DNA of 64,000 nt from Streptomyces bluensis (lineage in GTDB: Bacteria > Actinomycetota > Actinomycetes > Streptomycetales > Streptomycetaceae), in NCBI RefSeq assembly GCF_014650715.1, contig NZ_BMVM01000011.1:186001-250000 (forward strand). The letters run 5' to 3'. The notes under the pieces are model-generated. The model had not been told where the DNA came from. It was given only the letters and a program-made list of their open reading frames with translations, and did no database searches. The translations under genes and the position numbers were made by a program. This document shows positions 35,714 to 44,082 of this stretch, in pieces. Positions within the stretch are counted from its first letter, which is position 1. Each line of letters begins with the position of its first letter.

Positions 35714-36511
35714 TCAGCGACGGCGTGTGCTGCCTGCTGTGGAGTAGGGGCTCGCGGGGGTGAGTCGGGGCCGGGCGGTAGCCCAGGAGTTGCGCGCCCA
35801 GGTCGCGGCGTGGGCGGCGGTGATCCGGGCCTGCTGCCAGGCGCCGAGTTCGGAGGGCAGCACGGAGACGGAGGTGGTGCGGATCCGATGGGAGGGCGGG
35901 ACGTGCCCGCGCGGACGCATCACCGGCCGTGGGTCGGCCAGAGCGGTGGCGAATGCCTGAATGAGATGCATCGGGGTGGTCGGCGTGAACGTCGCGTCCC
36001 AGCTCCGGCCGTGCTCGGTGCTGGCTCCGGCGAACCAGTGGGCCTGCCCGGCCCCGTCGGAGTAGAACTGCACGAACGCGTCGCCGTCCGGGCTCGTCGC
36101 GGTGAACTGCCCATCGCGTTCAGTTGTCCAGCTCTGCTGCTGAAGCGATGCCCAGACGTTGGGTGCGTGCGCGGAGCGCGGCTGGGTGAGCGCGTCGGTG
36201 AACCCGGCGACGATTTCCACAGGTACTTGTCGTCCGAAGGTCGCATGCCACGCGTGCTGCTGCGCGGTCGGCTTGCCGGAGATCGTCCAGCCGCCGGGCT
36301 GGGTGAACGGGTCGTAGCCGACACGGACCGCACGGTCAGGGCTGTCGAAGACGATACGGCCCCCCTTGGTGGACTTGTCCTTCCAGCCCGAGGCGCGCAG
36401 GAACTCCGTGACGTGCCGCAGGTCGCCGCCACCGGCGAGATGGCGGGGCTGGATGAGGTAGTGCTGCTCGGGCTGTTGCCCTGGCCCTCAGCCGACCCAC
36501 TGCTTCTTCAT
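35714..36511 (-). pseudogene. DUF317 gene interrupted by an in-frame TGA at codon 8
   Basis: ATG 36511 overlaps the upstream stop as ATGA, the usual junction here. The frame reads MKKQWVG, then TGA at 36488-36490, and continues in the same frame without further stops as GPGQQPEQHYLIQPRHLAGG and a normal two-repeat DUF317 protein of about 265 residues ending STRRR. The first conventional start after the TGA (GTG 36220) would lose the whole first repeat. Either the gene is killed by one base change, or the TGA is read through, or the sequence has an error there. Confidence 0.7.
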
Positions 36512-36897
36512 CGGCGCCGCCTGACGACGAGCGCCGAAGCGGCCGGTTTCGGTGTTGCCGGCAGGGTCGGGGTGGCTGGGTTGGCGAGGGCGTCGAGCTG
36601 TTCGACGTGCTCGTCGAGGTCTTGGCCGATGCTGTGGAGTTCGTTGGCGGCGCGGCCCACCGCCAGCCAGACCTCGGGCGGGAGGATGCCGCGCTCGGAG
36701 TGGTGCTTGGCGAACCGGGAGCCGGCGCCCATCAGAGCGGTGAACCGGCCCAGGACGCCGACGTCCTGGTCGAGGACGGTGGCAAGGATGTGGGCGGCCT
36801 CGCGCGGCGGTGCGAGCGCGAGATGTTCGGACAGCTGGCCGATCTGGTCGGCGATCTCCTGGGCGAATCTCACGGGGTGAACAGAGGGGTCGGTCAC
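36508..36897 (-). CDS. Small helical accessory protein
   Basis: A protein of 129 residues; GTG or ATG near 36897 follows GGAGA. It is a helical protein (RFAQEIADQIGQLSEHLAL; ANELHSIGQDLDEHVEQLDA) that looks like a two-to-four-helix bundle, with a Pro/Ala tail ending VVRRRR. Function unknown. Its stop overlaps the start of the interrupted DUF317 gene. The 260 bases upstream (36898-37159) have a short open frame with weak bias but no acceptable start; I annotate nothing there. Confidence 0.6.
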   Translation of the reverse strand: MTDPSVHPVRFAQEIADQIGQLSEHLALAPPREAAHILATVLDQDVGVLGRFTALMGAGSRFAKHHSERGILPPEVWLAVGRAANELHSIGQDLDEHVEQLDALANPATPTLPATPKPAASALVVRRRR

Positions 36898-37159
36898 GGG
36901 TCTCCTGGTCGGGATGCGGGGGCGTGGGAGTTAGCTGTGGTGGCCGAGGCGGCGGGAATCGTCCAGGGCGGATTCGGGGCGCCCGGTGGCCAGTGGGTTG
37001 GCCCCATCACGAGGGCTCAGGACGAGGGCACGCAGGTATCGACGGAAGAAGACGACAGCCAGGCGGGGCGGACGTTCAGCTGTGATCGGCGGTGGGGTTC
37101 GGCGGGGTGTGAGTGGTACGGAAAGCTCCTGAGGTGGGGGTGATGAGTGGGCGGGGCGG

Positions 37160-37906
37160 TCAGCGAGTGCGGGGCGCGCGCCGGGAGGAGGGCGGCGGTG
37201 CGGCGGCGAGGCAGTGGCCACGGGCTGCGGTGATCCGTGCTTCGAGCTGGGCCTGCTCGTCGTCGTATCCGTGCAGGGTCTGGGTCAGGCGGGTGTAGGG
37301 CCCGCATCCGTACAGCGGTGTTCCGACGGCCATCCGCAGCAGCGGGTCATCGGAGGCGAGGCCGCGGGTGAACGCGGCGACGACGCCGGGCGGGGTGTGG
37401 GTGCTGAACGCGGCCGTCCACCAGGTATGTCCGTCAACCGTGCAGGCGGCGTGCCACGGCCCGCGCGTGGGGCTGAGTGCGGTCTCCTCCGCGAAGCGGA
37501 CCAGGCCGTCCGGTGACACGGCGGTGGGCGTGGGAGCGGCGGCGTCCGTGGTCCAGCCTGCCGCGTGCAACGGGCCGAGGACATCAGGGTCGTGGCCCAA
37601 GGCCGGTCGCAGCATGGTGTTGACGAGCTCGGTGACGTACTCGACGGGGATGTGCGCGCCGAGGAGCGCTGCCCAGTCCTGGCCGTGAGAGGTGGCGGCG
37701 CGCAGGCTCCAGGTCCAGGCCGCCCGGCGGCTGAGGGCGACGTGCAGGCGCCCGTCGGGGCTGGCCAGGGCGGTGTGCTGGTCGAGCGTGGACACGTCCC
37801 GCCAGCCGTGGCCGCGCAGCAGCCACTCGGTCAGGTGTTCCCAGTCGCCGCCGCCGGCGAGATAACCGGGCGCCGCCAGGACATAGGGGATGGTGGGGTG
37901 GGGCAT
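37160..37906 (-). CDS. DUF317 domain protein
   Basis: A protein of 248 residues; ATG 37906 stands four bases behind AGGAG. APGYLAGGGDWEHLTEWLLRG opens the first DUF317 repeat, and DPDVLGPLHAAGWTTDAAAP the second. The tail HGYDDEQAQLEARITAARG is helical and the protein ends RRAPRTR. It is a paralogue of 34214 and of the interrupted 35714 gene. The frame stays open upstream, but those codons do not have coding bias until another, disrupted gene. Confidence 0.78.
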   Translation of the reverse strand: MPHPTIPYVLAAPGYLAGGGDWEHLTEWLLRGHGWRDVSTLDQHTALASPDGRLHVALSRRAAWTWSLRAATSHGQDWAALLGAHIPVEYVTELVNTMLRPALGHDPDVLGPLHAAGWTTDAAAPTPTAVSPDGLVRFAEETALSPTRGPWHAACTVDGHTWWTAAFSTHTPPGVVAAFTRGLASDDPLLRMAVGTPLYGCGPYTRLTQTLHGYDDEQAQLEARITAARGHCLAAAPPPSSRRAPRTR

Positions 37907-38353
37907 GGGGCTCCTGCAGGACGGACCAAGGGCCTGGGCGACGTCAGCCGGCGGACGCTGCGGGCCCGGGAGGACGCCCCGGCTGGGGGCGCGGGTGTGG
38001 TCGGTGCGGCGTGCTGGGCGCGGATCTCGGCGGCGGCGCTGCGGTAGGCGGCTGCGTCGAAGAGATAGTCGGGGATGTGGACGACGTACCCGGCCATGAG
38101 AAGTGAGGGAACGGCGCGGGAAGCGAGCTGCTTTTTTCGTCCTCGCCGAGGTGGTCGGGGACCTCGTGCCAGATGTTGGTCGGACCCAGACGAGCCTGCG
38201 GGCTGGGCGGCTTTTGCGTTCGAAGCCGAGGTTGTCGAGCAGCGCGAGGGGCTGCTCGGGTGCGCCTGTGGGGGTGTCGGCGTGGACGGTGTCGGTCAGG
38301 GGTTTGCGGTAGGTCTCGACGTCGGTGCCTTCGTCGTCGGCACGGTTTCCCAT
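37831..38353 (-). pseudogene. Probable small gene broken by two frameshifts
   Basis: ATG 38353 has a good AGGAG site and codes GNRADDEGTDVETYRKPLTD up to LVWVRP. Good codon bias then moves to a second frame (NIWHEVPDHLGEDEK, near 38187-38135) and, after a run of six A's near 38130, to a third (QLASRAVPSLLMAGYVVHIP), which stops at 37831 within the DUF317 gene. The pieces read as one protein of about 170 residues with two one-base shifts in the same direction. Function unknown. Confidence 0.42.
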
Positions 38354-38405
38354 GAGACGGATCTCCTGTTGCGGTGAAGCTCCTTGAAGGTCCCCGCCCA
38401 GCTCT

Positions 38406-39152
38406 TCAGCGGGTGCGATACGGGGCCGGTGCGACGGGTGGCTGGGCCGGTGTGGTGTCCAGCGCGGGCCGGCCGGGACGGCGGGGCAGCAGCACTGCTC
38501 CGACTCCCAGCTCGGCCAGACGGTGCCCCACCGCGCGGACGGACGCGGCCACCTGGGACGTATGGCCCTCGGACAGTACGAACAGGTGCCGGGGCGCATC
38601 GAAGGCGAAGCCGTGTTCCGTCAGGATCTGGGCGATGTCGTCCCGGTCGGGCTCGGAGGTCACGATGTCCTTGCCGGACCAGGTCATCACCACACGCTGC
38701 TCCCCAGGGGTCCGGGATGCCGGCAGGCGGGAAGCGTTGTCTCGGACCTGGGCGAGGGCCTGGTCGTAGCGGGGCAGCAGGCGCAACGAGACGTGCTTGG
38801 CGGCACGGAAGGGGTTCGCGTCGACGGCGATGCCGTCGGGCTGGCGGACCCCTCGGAACGCCTCCGCGGGCAGGTCTGTCGGGGCCATGGCGGCGATGAG
38901 GAAGCCGTCGTCGTGGCCCGTGTGTTCCATGACAAACAGCCGCGTGCCGTCATCTCGGCTGAGAACCGCGCAGTGGTCGACGGGGTGCTCGGCCAGGGCG
39001 TCGGCGACCTGGTCCATGTCCCAGACATCGGCGGTCAGCTCGTCGTCGGAGGTGCTGGCATGTTCCGGGTGGTACTGGCAGCTCCACTGGCCGGGCAGTT
39101 CGCCGGCGAGTACGGCGGCGAAGGAGGCGAGGGAGTCGTCGGGGGCGGGCAA
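38406..39152 (-). CDS. Accessory protein of the LPGxW paralogue family
   Basis: A protein of 248 residues from about 39152. The N-terminal segment FAAVLAGELPGQWSC and the central GIAVDANPFRAAKHV...LLPRYDQAL recur in three other proteins of the window (42219, 48013 and the broken 50397 gene), so this is a local paralogous family. The C-terminal half (DIAQILTEHGFAFDAPRHLF) is a small alpha/beta segment. No catalytic motif. The end is APYRTR. It lies between the disrupted gene at 38353 and a 54-codon frame. Confidence 0.68.
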   Translation of the reverse strand: MPAPDDSLASFAAVLAGELPGQWSCQYHPEHASTSDDELTADVWDMDQVADALAEHPVDHCAVLSRDDGTRLFVMEHTGHDDGFLIAAMAPTDLPAEAFRGVRQPDGIAVDANPFRAAKHVSLRLLPRYDQALAQVRDNASRLPASRTPGEQRVVMTWSGKDIVTSEPDRDDIAQILTEHGFAFDAPRHLFVLSEGHTSQVAASVRAVGHRLAELGVGAVLLPRRPGRPALDTTPAQPPVAPAPYRTR

Positions 39153-39179
39153 GAGTCTCCTCGGGGCAAGAGGGGTGGG

Positions 39180-39344
39180 TCATCTCCGGCGACCGGTGGA
39201 GGCCGGCGCGGTGGTGAGAGCACTGGGGCTGGTGGGGATGCGGAGTGGCGGGCAGGCGCAGTCGGCTGAGGCTTCCGTCTCGCTCAGGCCGGTCTTGGGC
39301 GCGCACGCCTGCCGGGCGGGGCTGGGTGTGGGCCGGTCGGCCAT
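39180..39344 (-). CDS. Very small hypothetical protein
   Basis: A 54-residue frame, ATG 39344 to TGA 39180, with G/C-biased third positions. It holds four cysteines (QACAPKTG ... SADCACPPL) and ends ASTGRRR like its neighbours. No homologue recognised. It may be real because it fills the gap in the tandem array and has the same kind of C-terminus, but it is short. Confidence 0.35.
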   Translation of the reverse strand: MADRPTPSPARQACAPKTGLSETEASADCACPPLRIPTSPSALTTAPASTGRRR

Positions 39345-39511
39345 CCGCAACGGGCACTAAATTTCTAGGGAGTTGATGGAGAACGTGCGGAGGTTGCCGT
39401 GGTCTGGGCGACGGGCAACGCGGGGGCGGGAGCCGTCTGATGAGGCGTGGCAGCCAGGTCTGCGGCAATGGTTCCGAGGTCCTGCTGGATGCCGAGCAAT
39501 CGGCGGGCGAT

Positions 39512-39808
39512 CTACTCCAACTGGTGCTCCCAGGCGGGGCCGTAGGCGTCGGGAAGGGCGCCGAGGCGGTGCGCCGCGTGCTCGACGAGGCCGCGCGCGG
39601 TGGCCAGTGGCCCGGTTGCCTCGTCGGCGAGCCGTTGGAACAGCTGGGCGAGTTGTGCGGATTCCTGCCAGGTGGCGTCGAGTTCGCTCAGGCTGGCGGC
39701 CAGCTGCGCGGGCCAGTGAACGGCGGGGGTGGCTGCGGTGCGTCGGCGCCGGCGCGCAGCAGCGTCAGGGCCCGGCCGGGGCGGCGGGTGGGGAGGGTCA
39801 CCGGCCAC
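39512..39808 (-). CDS. Small helical accessory protein
   Basis: A protein of 98 residues; GTG 39808 overlaps the end of the gene upstream (stop at 39798) by 11 bases. After a Pro/Arg-rich start it is one helical hairpin (LAASLSELDATWQESAQLAQ; LATARGLVEHAAHRLGAL). It ends HQLE, not in arginine. No known domain. Confidence 0.55.
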   Translation of the reverse strand: MAGDPPHPPPRPGPDAAARRRRRTAATPAVHWPAQLAASLSELDATWQESAQLAQLFQRLADEATGPLATARGLVEHAAHRLGALPDAYGPAWEHQLE

Positions 39809-40235
39809 CTCGCGCGTCGTGCACGTGGACGAGCTGGTTGAGGTGGGTTAGGGAGTACCAGCCGCAGTCGAAGGACCCGCTCCCGAAGGGCACCTTGGGC
39901 AGCACGTAGTCTTCCAGTGTGCGCCGGTGGATCAGGCAGTCGGGGCAGTGGCGGGAGAGGTGGATCATGTAGCGGGGATGGGCGGTGACGAAGGTGCGCT
40001 CGCCGCCTTTGGGGTTGCGCAGCCGCCAGCCGTCCTCGTCCGTCGGTGTGTGCCAGGAGGGGGCGACGATGGTCATGACGTCGCCTGACAGGCGGCCGTT
40101 GGCGACGCCGGTGGGGATCACGACGGTGTCGCCGGGGGTGAAGTGGGCGTGGGTGATGTCCCGCCTGGCGGTCAGCGTCTCAAGGGAGGATCTCCAGGCG
40201 GCGGGTATGTGCGAGGGGCCGGGAGCGTCGGGCAC
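39798..40235 (-). CDS. Accessory protein with Cys/His cluster
   Basis: A protein of 145 residues; GTG 40235 has an excellent GGAAGGAG site seven bases upstream. Residues 30-60 (HFTPGDTVVIPTGVANGRL) look like a small beta barrel, and HLSRHCPDCLIHRRTLEDY has the spacing of a zinc ligand set. Function unknown. The end is HDARGGR. Palindrome element copy 3 lies just upstream. Confidence 0.68.
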   Translation of the reverse strand: MPDAPGPSHIPAAWRSSLETLTARRDITHAHFTPGDTVVIPTGVANGRLSGDVMTIVAPSWHTPTDEDGWRLRNPKGGERTFVTAHPRYMIHLSRHCPDCLIHRRTLEDYVLPKVPFGSGSFDCGWYSLTHLNQLVHVHDARGGR

Positions 40236-40280
40236 AGCAGGGCTCCTTCCACGAGCGGCGCGGGGTGGCGGTGGGAGGCT

Positions 40281-40332
40281 CAATGCTCCGGAGGATCCCC
40301 GGTTTCGGTAACCGGGGATCGTCGGGTATAAT
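40281..40332 (+). promoter_or_regulatory. Dispersed palindrome/promoter element, copy 3
   Basis: AATGCT, then an 11-base inverted repeat (GATCCCCGGTT / AACCGGGGATC) around TCGGT, then a perfect TATAAT at 40327. This is the best -10 match of the family. The promoter faces the 3' end of the gene 40343-40840, so a transcript would be antisense to it. The element lies between two genes that both run leftwards. Confidence 0.75.
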
Positions 40333-40342
40333 CGCGGGTCGG

Positions 40343-40840
40343 CTACCGGAACGGGTTTTCGGTGCCGCGGTCGTGTTCGGTGGCGGCGTCGAGGAGTTCG
40401 GGCAGATCGGTGCCCTCGGCCTCGCGCTGGTCGATCCACCACCCGGCCCGCGTGACGGTGCGGATTTTCTCCTCCAGCACCACCCAGTCGGTCTCGTCCC
40501 AGGTGCCCTCGGTGACCAGGGCGGCATACGCGCGGGTGACAAGCTGGTGGCGGCAGCGCTCGCCCCAGTCCTGGGCGCGTTCGGTGCCCTCCAGTGGCGG
40601 CATCTCGAACCTCTCGGTCCACTGTGCGGCGGCCTGCTTCTCTTCGGCGCGCCGGGCGGCGAGCCACTCCTTCGTGCTGGCACTGTCGCCGTCGCGGGCG
40701 GCCTTCCAGCAGTCGGTGCAGTCGCGTTCGGTGAGCCAGCGGGCGAATCCGGCGCGCCGGTCGGCAGGGCGGTCGGACAGGTCGCGCGTGATCTCGTGTC
40801 CGCAGGCGTGGACGACGGTCCAGGTCTTCTGGACGGCCAT
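40343..40840 (-). CDS. Accessory protein with N-terminal zinc-ribbon-like motif
   Basis: A protein of 165 residues; ATG 40840 behind AGGAG. TVVHACGHEITRDLSDR and ERDCTDCWKAARD supply a C-x-H ... C-x2-C set resembling a small zinc ribbon, common in unassigned Streptomyces plasmid proteins. The rest is helical with many Trp residues. It ends ENPFR. Function unknown. Confidence 0.68.
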   Translation of the reverse strand: MAVQKTWTVVHACGHEITRDLSDRPADRRAGFARWLTERDCTDCWKAARDGDSASTKEWLAARRAEEKQAAAQWTERFEMPPLEGTERAQDWGERCRHQLVTRAYAALVTEGTWDETDWVVLEEKIRTVTRAGWWIDQREAEGTDLPELLDAATEHDRGTENPFR

Positions 40841-40887
40841 GGGCGGGAATTCTCCTTTGTGTGGGGGCGGCGCGGGCGCCAGCGGGG

Positions 40888-41331
40888 TCAGGGGGTGCGG
40901 GAGGCGGGTGCGTGCTGCTTGGCGAACTGCTCGGCGGCGCGTTCGAGGAGATCCGCCTGGCGCCGCGGGGTCCTGCGGGCAGCGGTGGCCAGGACGCCGT
41001 CGATACGGGCATCGAGGGTGCTGACGGCGTCCAGACCTGCGGCGCGGGCGACGGCCAGGCGCAGTTCGGCGTCGACCCAGGGCCAGTCCTCGGTCCTGGG
41101 CACCGGAGTTGTCTCGTCGCCGCCCAGGGACGAAGCCAGGCCGCGCAGGTAGTGGCCGCCGTCGCTGAGGATCTCGGCCAGCGGGATGTCGTCCTCGGCC
41201 ATGAAGACGCCGTGTTGCAGGAGCGTGAGGACGGCGCAGCGCAGCAGGGTCGGCTCGTCGCGGTCGGGTGAGGTGCAGACCGCGCAGTCCTCGATGTGGT
41301 GGTCCCAAACGGACGAAGACGGGTGGGGCAA
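40888..41331 (-). CDS. Accessory hypothetical protein
   Basis: A protein of 147 residues, TTG or ATG near 41331. An N-terminal IEDCAVCTSPDRDE could bind metal. The rest is helical (LLRCAVLTLLQHGVFMAEDD; ELRLAVARAAGLDAVSTLDA). No known domain, signal peptide or membrane segment. It is part of the leftward array, 47 bases upstream of the zinc-ribbon-like gene. Confidence 0.6.
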   Translation of the reverse strand: MPHPSSSVWDHHIEDCAVCTSPDRDEPTLLRCAVLTLLQHGVFMAEDDIPLAEILSDGGHYLRGLASSLGGDETTPVPRTEDWPWVDAELRLAVARAAGLDAVSTLDARIDGVLATAARRTPRRQADLLERAAEQFAKQHAPASRTP

Positions 41332-41429
41332 GGCGGAAGGGCCTTTCAGAGGTGAGGGAGGGGAAGCGGGGTGGTGGCGACGTCCACGGGGACGTGGGCG
41401 TGTCGGCCTCGGACCAGCAGTGGCCTCCC

Positions 41430-41795
41430 TTATTGAGGGGACCGAGGAGTCGCTGGGGTGGAAACAGATGGGACGACGGTGGTGGGTTCACTGGTCACCG
41501 CGGGCGGTGATGCGGTGGCGGGCGGCGTACCGGGCGGGCTGCTGCGCAGGTCCGGGTCGAGGTCGACGTTGTAGCGGGCGGCGGTGAGCATGTCGGCCGC
41601 CCACGTGGCGCGCTTGTTCTCCCAGGCGCGGCCCAGGTCGAACGGGAGACGAACCCACTGCCCGCGCAGGGTGGGGTAGGTCTCGAATCCGGCGCGGGCC
41701 AGGACGCTCGCCGCGAAGGCGTCGTACGGGCCCGCGACCTCAACCTCGCCACCGGGGCCGCGGAGGATGCGGATCGGTGTGCTGGTCATGCTCAC
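41430..41795 (-). CDS. Accessory protein of a shared GF-domain family
   Basis: A protein of 121 residues from about 41795, overlapping the next gene's stop. AASVLARAGFETYPTLRGQW and VRLPFDLGRAWENK repeat the helix-GF-strand-helix pattern seen in 30296, 41792 and 42219. The C-terminal 35 residues are Pro/Ser/Thr-rich and probably unstructured. Function unknown. Confidence 0.62.
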   Translation of the reverse strand: MSMTSTPIRILRGPGGEVEVAGPYDAFAASVLARAGFETYPTLRGQWVRLPFDLGRAWENKRATWAADMLTAARYNVDLDPDLRSSPPGTPPATASPPAVTSEPTTVVPSVSTPATPRSPQ

Positions 41796-42196
41796 CTGCC
41801 TCGCCCGGGTTTGGAGGAGGGACCGATACCGGTGCCGGGGACGGGCGTGGTGGTGAGAGCGGGAGGCAGGTACGCAGGGCGTGCAGCGGCTTGCGCGATG
41901 CGGGCGCGGGGTGTCGCCAGCCCCTGCTGCACGGTCGGTTGAGGCGGGCCGGGGTCGAGGACGGGCTCGGTGTGCACCTGGTAGCCGTGGCGGCGAAGGT
42001 CCTTCACCGCCTGGCGGGCGCGACGCAGGCCGTCCTTCTCGGGATGAGTCAGCCGGTACAGGCCCGGCGTATCGGGGACCGGCTCGAACTGCTCACGGAC
42101 CAGGAACCAGTGGGCCAGGTGTGGGGGGATATTCGCCGTGGCGATGGCCACGAAGCCGTGTTCGGGGTGGGCACTGAAGCGGAAGTGGTCAGACAG
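41792..42196 (-). CDS. Accessory protein, probable CTG start
   Basis: CTG 42196 stands eight bases behind AAGGA and just after the end of the upstream gene, giving a natural N-terminus SDHFRFSAHPEHGFVAIATA and 134 residues. The first conventional start, GTG 42241, would overlap the neighbour and adds unlikely residues. The segment AHWFLVREQFEPVPDTPGLY...LKDLRRHGYQVHTE belongs to the shared GF-domain family. It ends KPGRGR. Confidence 0.68.
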   Translation of the reverse strand: MSDHFRFSAHPEHGFVAIATANIPPHLAHWFLVREQFEPVPDTPGLYRLTHPEKDGLRRARQAVKDLRRHGYQVHTEPVLDPGPPQPTVQQGLATPRARIAQAAARPAYLPPALTTTPVPGTGIGPSSKPGRGR

Positions 42197-42218
42197 GTGC
42201 GGGGTCCTTCTTCTCGGG

Positions 42219-43397
42219 TCACCGGCGCGCGGAACTCGCACCGGGAGCGTGGGCAGGGACTGGCGGGAGCGCGCGGACAGCGTGGTCGTGTGCGGCGAGT
42301 GGGTGGAGCGGGGCGTCGGCGCGGGCCTGGAGCAGGAACACCTCGCGGTCGGCCATCCATGCCTCGATCACGGGCATCATGCGCGCGTCGCGCTCGGCCT
42401 TCGCGTCCCCGTACGTCTCGGCCGGCACTGCGGCCGGAGTCTGGCGGAGGTCGTCCAGACGGGCGTTCCAGTCGGCCAGGATCCCGGTGCCCTGCGCCAG
42501 GGCTTCGCGTAGGCGGTCCAGCGCGGCGGCGTCTTCGGGCCAGGAGGTCGTGGCGGGGCGGCACTGATCGAGCAGGGCCGGTGCGTGGGTGAGGACGTCG
42601 CGGAACTCCTGCCAGGTGAAGTCGGCGGACTGCCCTTCCAGGTCCGGGATGTGGTCGGGGTTCATGGGGCTGCCGTCGCTGAAGCGGCCGAATTCCTTGA
42701 TCGCCTGCCGGGCGTCGTACTCCTCGCGGATCCGCTCGAGTGCGAAGGCGACGGTGGCCTTGCGCCGAGTGTGAAGGGCGTAGTGGTAGGCGGGCAGGAA
42801 CCGGTTGGCGATCGCGTGAGCGGCCTGCTCGGGCGCGACGGGCAGGACGATGCTGTTCGGCGGACTCGTCTTCGCGACGTGTTCATCGAAGCCGTTCGGG
42901 GCGAAGGCGCCGAGCAGGTAGTGGTGTTGGTGTCCGGGCCGTTCAGTGAGCAGCAGTTCGATCGCCGTGTCGTCGGTCAGGATCGCTGTGTAGGGGAGCC
43001 GCTCGGTTTGGACGGCGTGGATCAGTTCGCCGGCATCCCACAGCCACGGGAGCAGGTCGTGCTGCCACACAGGGTGGCTGTGCACCTCTACCTTGGCGCT
43101 CCAAGTGCCCGGCAGGTGGGCGGCTATCTCGTCGGCGACGTCGACGAGGTAGCGCCTGTTGCTGGCCGTGACGGTGGCCTGGTGGCGGCGGGCGGTGGGG
43201 ATCAGCTGGTGCACGGCGTCGCGCGACGTCTGCGGATTGTTGACCGCCTTGGCGAACGTGCCGTCGTCGCGGCGCTGGAATCCGATGCGCTTCAGTGCGG
43301 TCTGTGCCCACCGGTACCGCTCGCCGTGAGCGACGGCGACGATGCCGGCGCTGGCACTCAGGGCGAGCGTGATTTCGGCGGGGGGTTTGGAAGGCAT
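42219..43397 (-). CDS. Accessory protein combining GF-domain and LPGxW-family modules
   Basis: A protein of 392 residues from ATG 43397. The N-terminal 85 residues (WAQTALKRIGFQRRDDGTFA) resemble the small GF-domain proteins. The middle (EIAAHLPGTWSAKVEVHSH ... PEQAAHAIANRFLPAYHYAL) belongs to the LPGxW family. The last 130 residues are helical, and the protein ends ASSARR. It seems to be a fusion of two modules that occur separately elsewhere in the array. Function unknown. Confidence 0.68.
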   Translation of the reverse strand: MPSKPPAEITLALSASAGIVAVAHGERYRWAQTALKRIGFQRRDDGTFAKAVNNPQTSRDAVHQLIPTARRHQATVTASNRRYLVDVADEIAAHLPGTWSAKVEVHSHPVWQHDLLPWLWDAGELIHAVQTERLPYTAILTDDTAIELLLTERPGHQHHYLLGAFAPNGFDEHVAKTSPPNSIVLPVAPEQAAHAIANRFLPAYHYALHTRRKATVAFALERIREEYDARQAIKEFGRFSDGSPMNPDHIPDLEGQSADFTWQEFRDVLTHAPALLDQCRPATTSWPEDAAALDRLREALAQGTGILADWNARLDDLRQTPAAVPAETYGDAKAERDARMMPVIEAWMADREVFLLQARADAPLHPLAAHDHAVRALPPVPAHAPGASSARR

Positions 43398-43417
43398 GCG
43401 GGGTTCTTTCGATGGGG

Positions 43418-43951
43418 TCAGCGCTGCAATCGCTGCCGGGGCTGAGGCCCGGCATGGGCAGGCGGTTGCGTCCGTAGCGCGGCCGAAGGCGGTGTGGAAG
43501 GTGGCGCCGGGGCGGGTGCTGGGCGCAGGGCGGTGGCGTTTTCGCGAAGCCGGGCGGCGGCCTCGGCGTATTTCTCGGCTGCGATGCCCCGCATGATCTC
43601 GGGGTCGTTGCGCAGCGGGGAGGCGGCGAGGTCCGGCAGGGCCTCCCGGTGGAAGCCGGTGGCTGCGTAGGTCAGGGCCTCGGTGAGCACGTTCAGGGCG
43701 CCCGCGATCCCGGCAGCGGCCTCGGCGAGCCGAGCCAAGGCGACCCGTTCTGGAAGGTAGACCGTCTCCGGCACGGTGAACCGTTCCTGCGCGCGCTCGG
43801 TGGCGTACTCAAGATGGTGGGCCAGGACGTTGATGTCGTCCGTCAGCGTGACCACGTCGACCGCCGCGGCGTTGGTGGGGAAGGCGTCGGCGAGTTCGTC
43901 CAGGCGCCGGCCCAGGTAGTTAAGGGCGGCCCGGGTGGCGGAGGCGTGCAT
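43418..43951 (-). CDS. Helical accessory protein
   Basis: A protein of 177 residues, ATG 43951. A long helical bundle (ALNYLGRRLDELADAFPT; INVLAHHLEYATERAQERF; LARLAEAAAGIAGALNVLTE) with a Pro-rich tail ending RQRLQR. Function unknown. It is the last array gene before the direct-repeat cassette, whose left repeat begins about 20 bases upstream of the start, so its original upstream region has probably been displaced. Confidence 0.65.
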   Translation of the reverse strand: MHASATRAALNYLGRRLDELADAFPTNAAAVDVVTLTDDINVLAHHLEYATERAQERFTVPETVYLPERVALARLAEAAAGIAGALNVLTEALTYAATGFHREALPDLAASPLRNDPEIMRGIAAEKYAEAAARLRENATALRPAPAPAPPSTPPSAALRTQPPAHAGPQPRQRLQR

Positions 43952-43971
43952 CAGACCGCCTCGTTCACATC

Positions 43972-44076
43972 GCTCGGCTTTGTAGGGAACGCGGCTTCGT
44001 GAGCAGCGGGTTCTGCGCATTCGCTGGATTCCGTGTGAGATGAGCACCGCTTACGTCGGCGGATCATGAGCAGAAT
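43972..44076 (+). repeat. Left direct repeat of the glycosyltransferase cassette
   Basis: About 105 bases starting GCTCGGC, with TTGTAGGGAACGCGG near the beginning and GATCATGAGCAGAA at the end. It matches 45221-45323 in the same orientation, about three quarters identical by eye, with perfect blocks such as CTTCGTGAGCA and GATCATGAGCAGAA. The left copy ends exactly where homology to a sugar-nucleotide dehydrogenase stops. Confidence 0.75.
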
Positions 44077-44082
44077 GCGCCC

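Noticed and set aside
36931..37150. Possible small gene in the gap between 36897 and 37160
   Set aside because: The minus frame has moderate bias and an AGGAG site, but the codon at the right distance is GTA or CTT, and no homologue is recognised.
37160..38599. One long 479-codon protein including the DUF317 domain
   Set aside because: The part before 37906 lacks coding bias in this frame for most of its length, and ATG 37906 has its own good ribosome-binding site.
40281..40332. Palindrome read as a factor-independent terminator
   Set aside because: No T-run in either direction, and the conserved TANNNT at fixed distance, also in copies lacking one arm, argues for a promoter or operator instead.
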